From Paenochrobactrum gallinarii (GTDB lineage: Bacteria > Pseudomonadota > Alphaproteobacteria > Rhizobiales > Rhizobiaceae): DNA of 64,000 bases. Positions 63,898 to 64,000 of this stretch are shown piece after piece (positions within the stretch are counted from its first letter, which is position 1; each line of letters begins with the position of its first letter). The stretch covers positions 1-64,000 of the forward strand of contig NZ_JACIIU010000014.1 of assembly GCF_014205685.1 (NCBI RefSeq). The letters run 5' to 3'. The notes below the pieces were generated by a model that was given only the letters and a program-made list of their open reading frames with translations, ran no database searches and was not told the DNA's origin. Position numbers and translations under genes: made by a program.

Positions 63898-64000
63898 ATG
63901 AACTGGGATGATATTCGCATTTTCTTGGCAGTCGCCCGCTCCGGCCAGATTTTAGGCGCGGCGCGCAGGCTTGGTATTAATCACACAACGGTGGCGCGAC
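63898..64000 (+). CDS. LysR-family transcriptional regulator, N-terminal fragment (runs off the window)
   Basis: The first 34 codons read MNWDDIRIFLAVARSGQILGAARRLGINHTTVAR, a LysR winged HTH start. It begins 148 bases from the divergent mmsA start, so regulation of mmsA is the natural guess. The rest lies outside the window. Confidence 0.85.
   Translation, partial: MNWDDIRIFLAVARSGQILGAARRLGINHTTVAR

Noticed and set aside
1-64000. CRISPR arrays, tRNA or rRNA genes, prophage genes
   Set aside because: No regularly spaced repeats, cloverleaf-like sequences, rRNA segments or phage structural genes were recognised on reading the window; a covariance-model scan was not possible here.

Overview
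The window looks like a chromosomal segment of an alphaproteobacterium of the order Hyphomicrobiales, most like the Brucella/Ochrobactrum/Pseudochrobactrum group. The evidence is the housekeeping order (lptE-leuS; SdhAF4-like gene-htpX-rsmB-heparinase-purH; ffh-chorismate mutase-rpsP) and the protein sequences themselves. Base composition looks close to or a little below 50% GC by eye. No rRNA, tRNA or CRISPR array was recognised.

Layout. (1) 1-754: IS3-family debris. The left end of an IS3 element on the minus strand, with a textbook A_AAA_AAG frameshift site, is inserted in the 3' remnant of another IS3-type transposase. (2) 1120-12432: a compact sigma-54 module. It holds a divergent rpoN outside its usual neighbourhood, an Opp-type peptide ABC transporter, a C45 Ntn-hydrolase, a sigma-54 activator that lacks any sensory domain, and an AtuA-like/DUF4387 pair. 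Two good -24/-12 promoters lie in front of the two target operons, and both have a near-identical 15-bp element upstream. (3) 12577-16537: an Fbp-type ferric iron ABC transporter. (4) 16534-28736: a LysR regulator divergent from a MmgE/PrpD enzyme, a second Opp transporter, an S41-like hydrolase, a class V aminotransferase-fold enzyme and a Cds1/CysK-like PLP enzyme. (5) 28927-39661: a third Opp transporter with a cog3964-type amidohydrolase, a RidA protein, an IclR regulator, a SelA/DgaE-like PLP enzyme, a fused double ATPase and a Tat-exported P1 (DmpA/NylC-like) peptidase. The promoter of this cluster is overlapped by a 42-bp palindrome. (6) 39730-64000: mainly housekeeping genes: lptE, leuS, yggS, acs, SdhAF4-like, htpX, rsmB, heparinase-like, purH, an MFS permease, two TPM-domain genes, lemA, rpsP, chorismate mutase, ffh, a lytic transglycosylase, carbonic anhydrase, pdxY, mmsA and the start of a LysR gene.

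Regions 2, 4 and 5 together look like a nutrient-scavenging island. Three separate oligopeptide-type importers are each packaged with their own amide-bond hydrolase (C45, S41-like, amidohydrolase plus P1 peptidase) and downstream PLP or lyase-type enzymes, and each has its own regulator (sigma-54 activator, LysR, IclR). The likely substrates are peptides, N-acylated or unusual (possibly D- or sulfur-containing) amino acids; none can be named from sequence. The most interesting candidate for an undescribed system is the self-contained sigma-54 circuit of region 2: sigma factor, activator, promoters, enhancer-like sites and targets all lie within about 11 kb.
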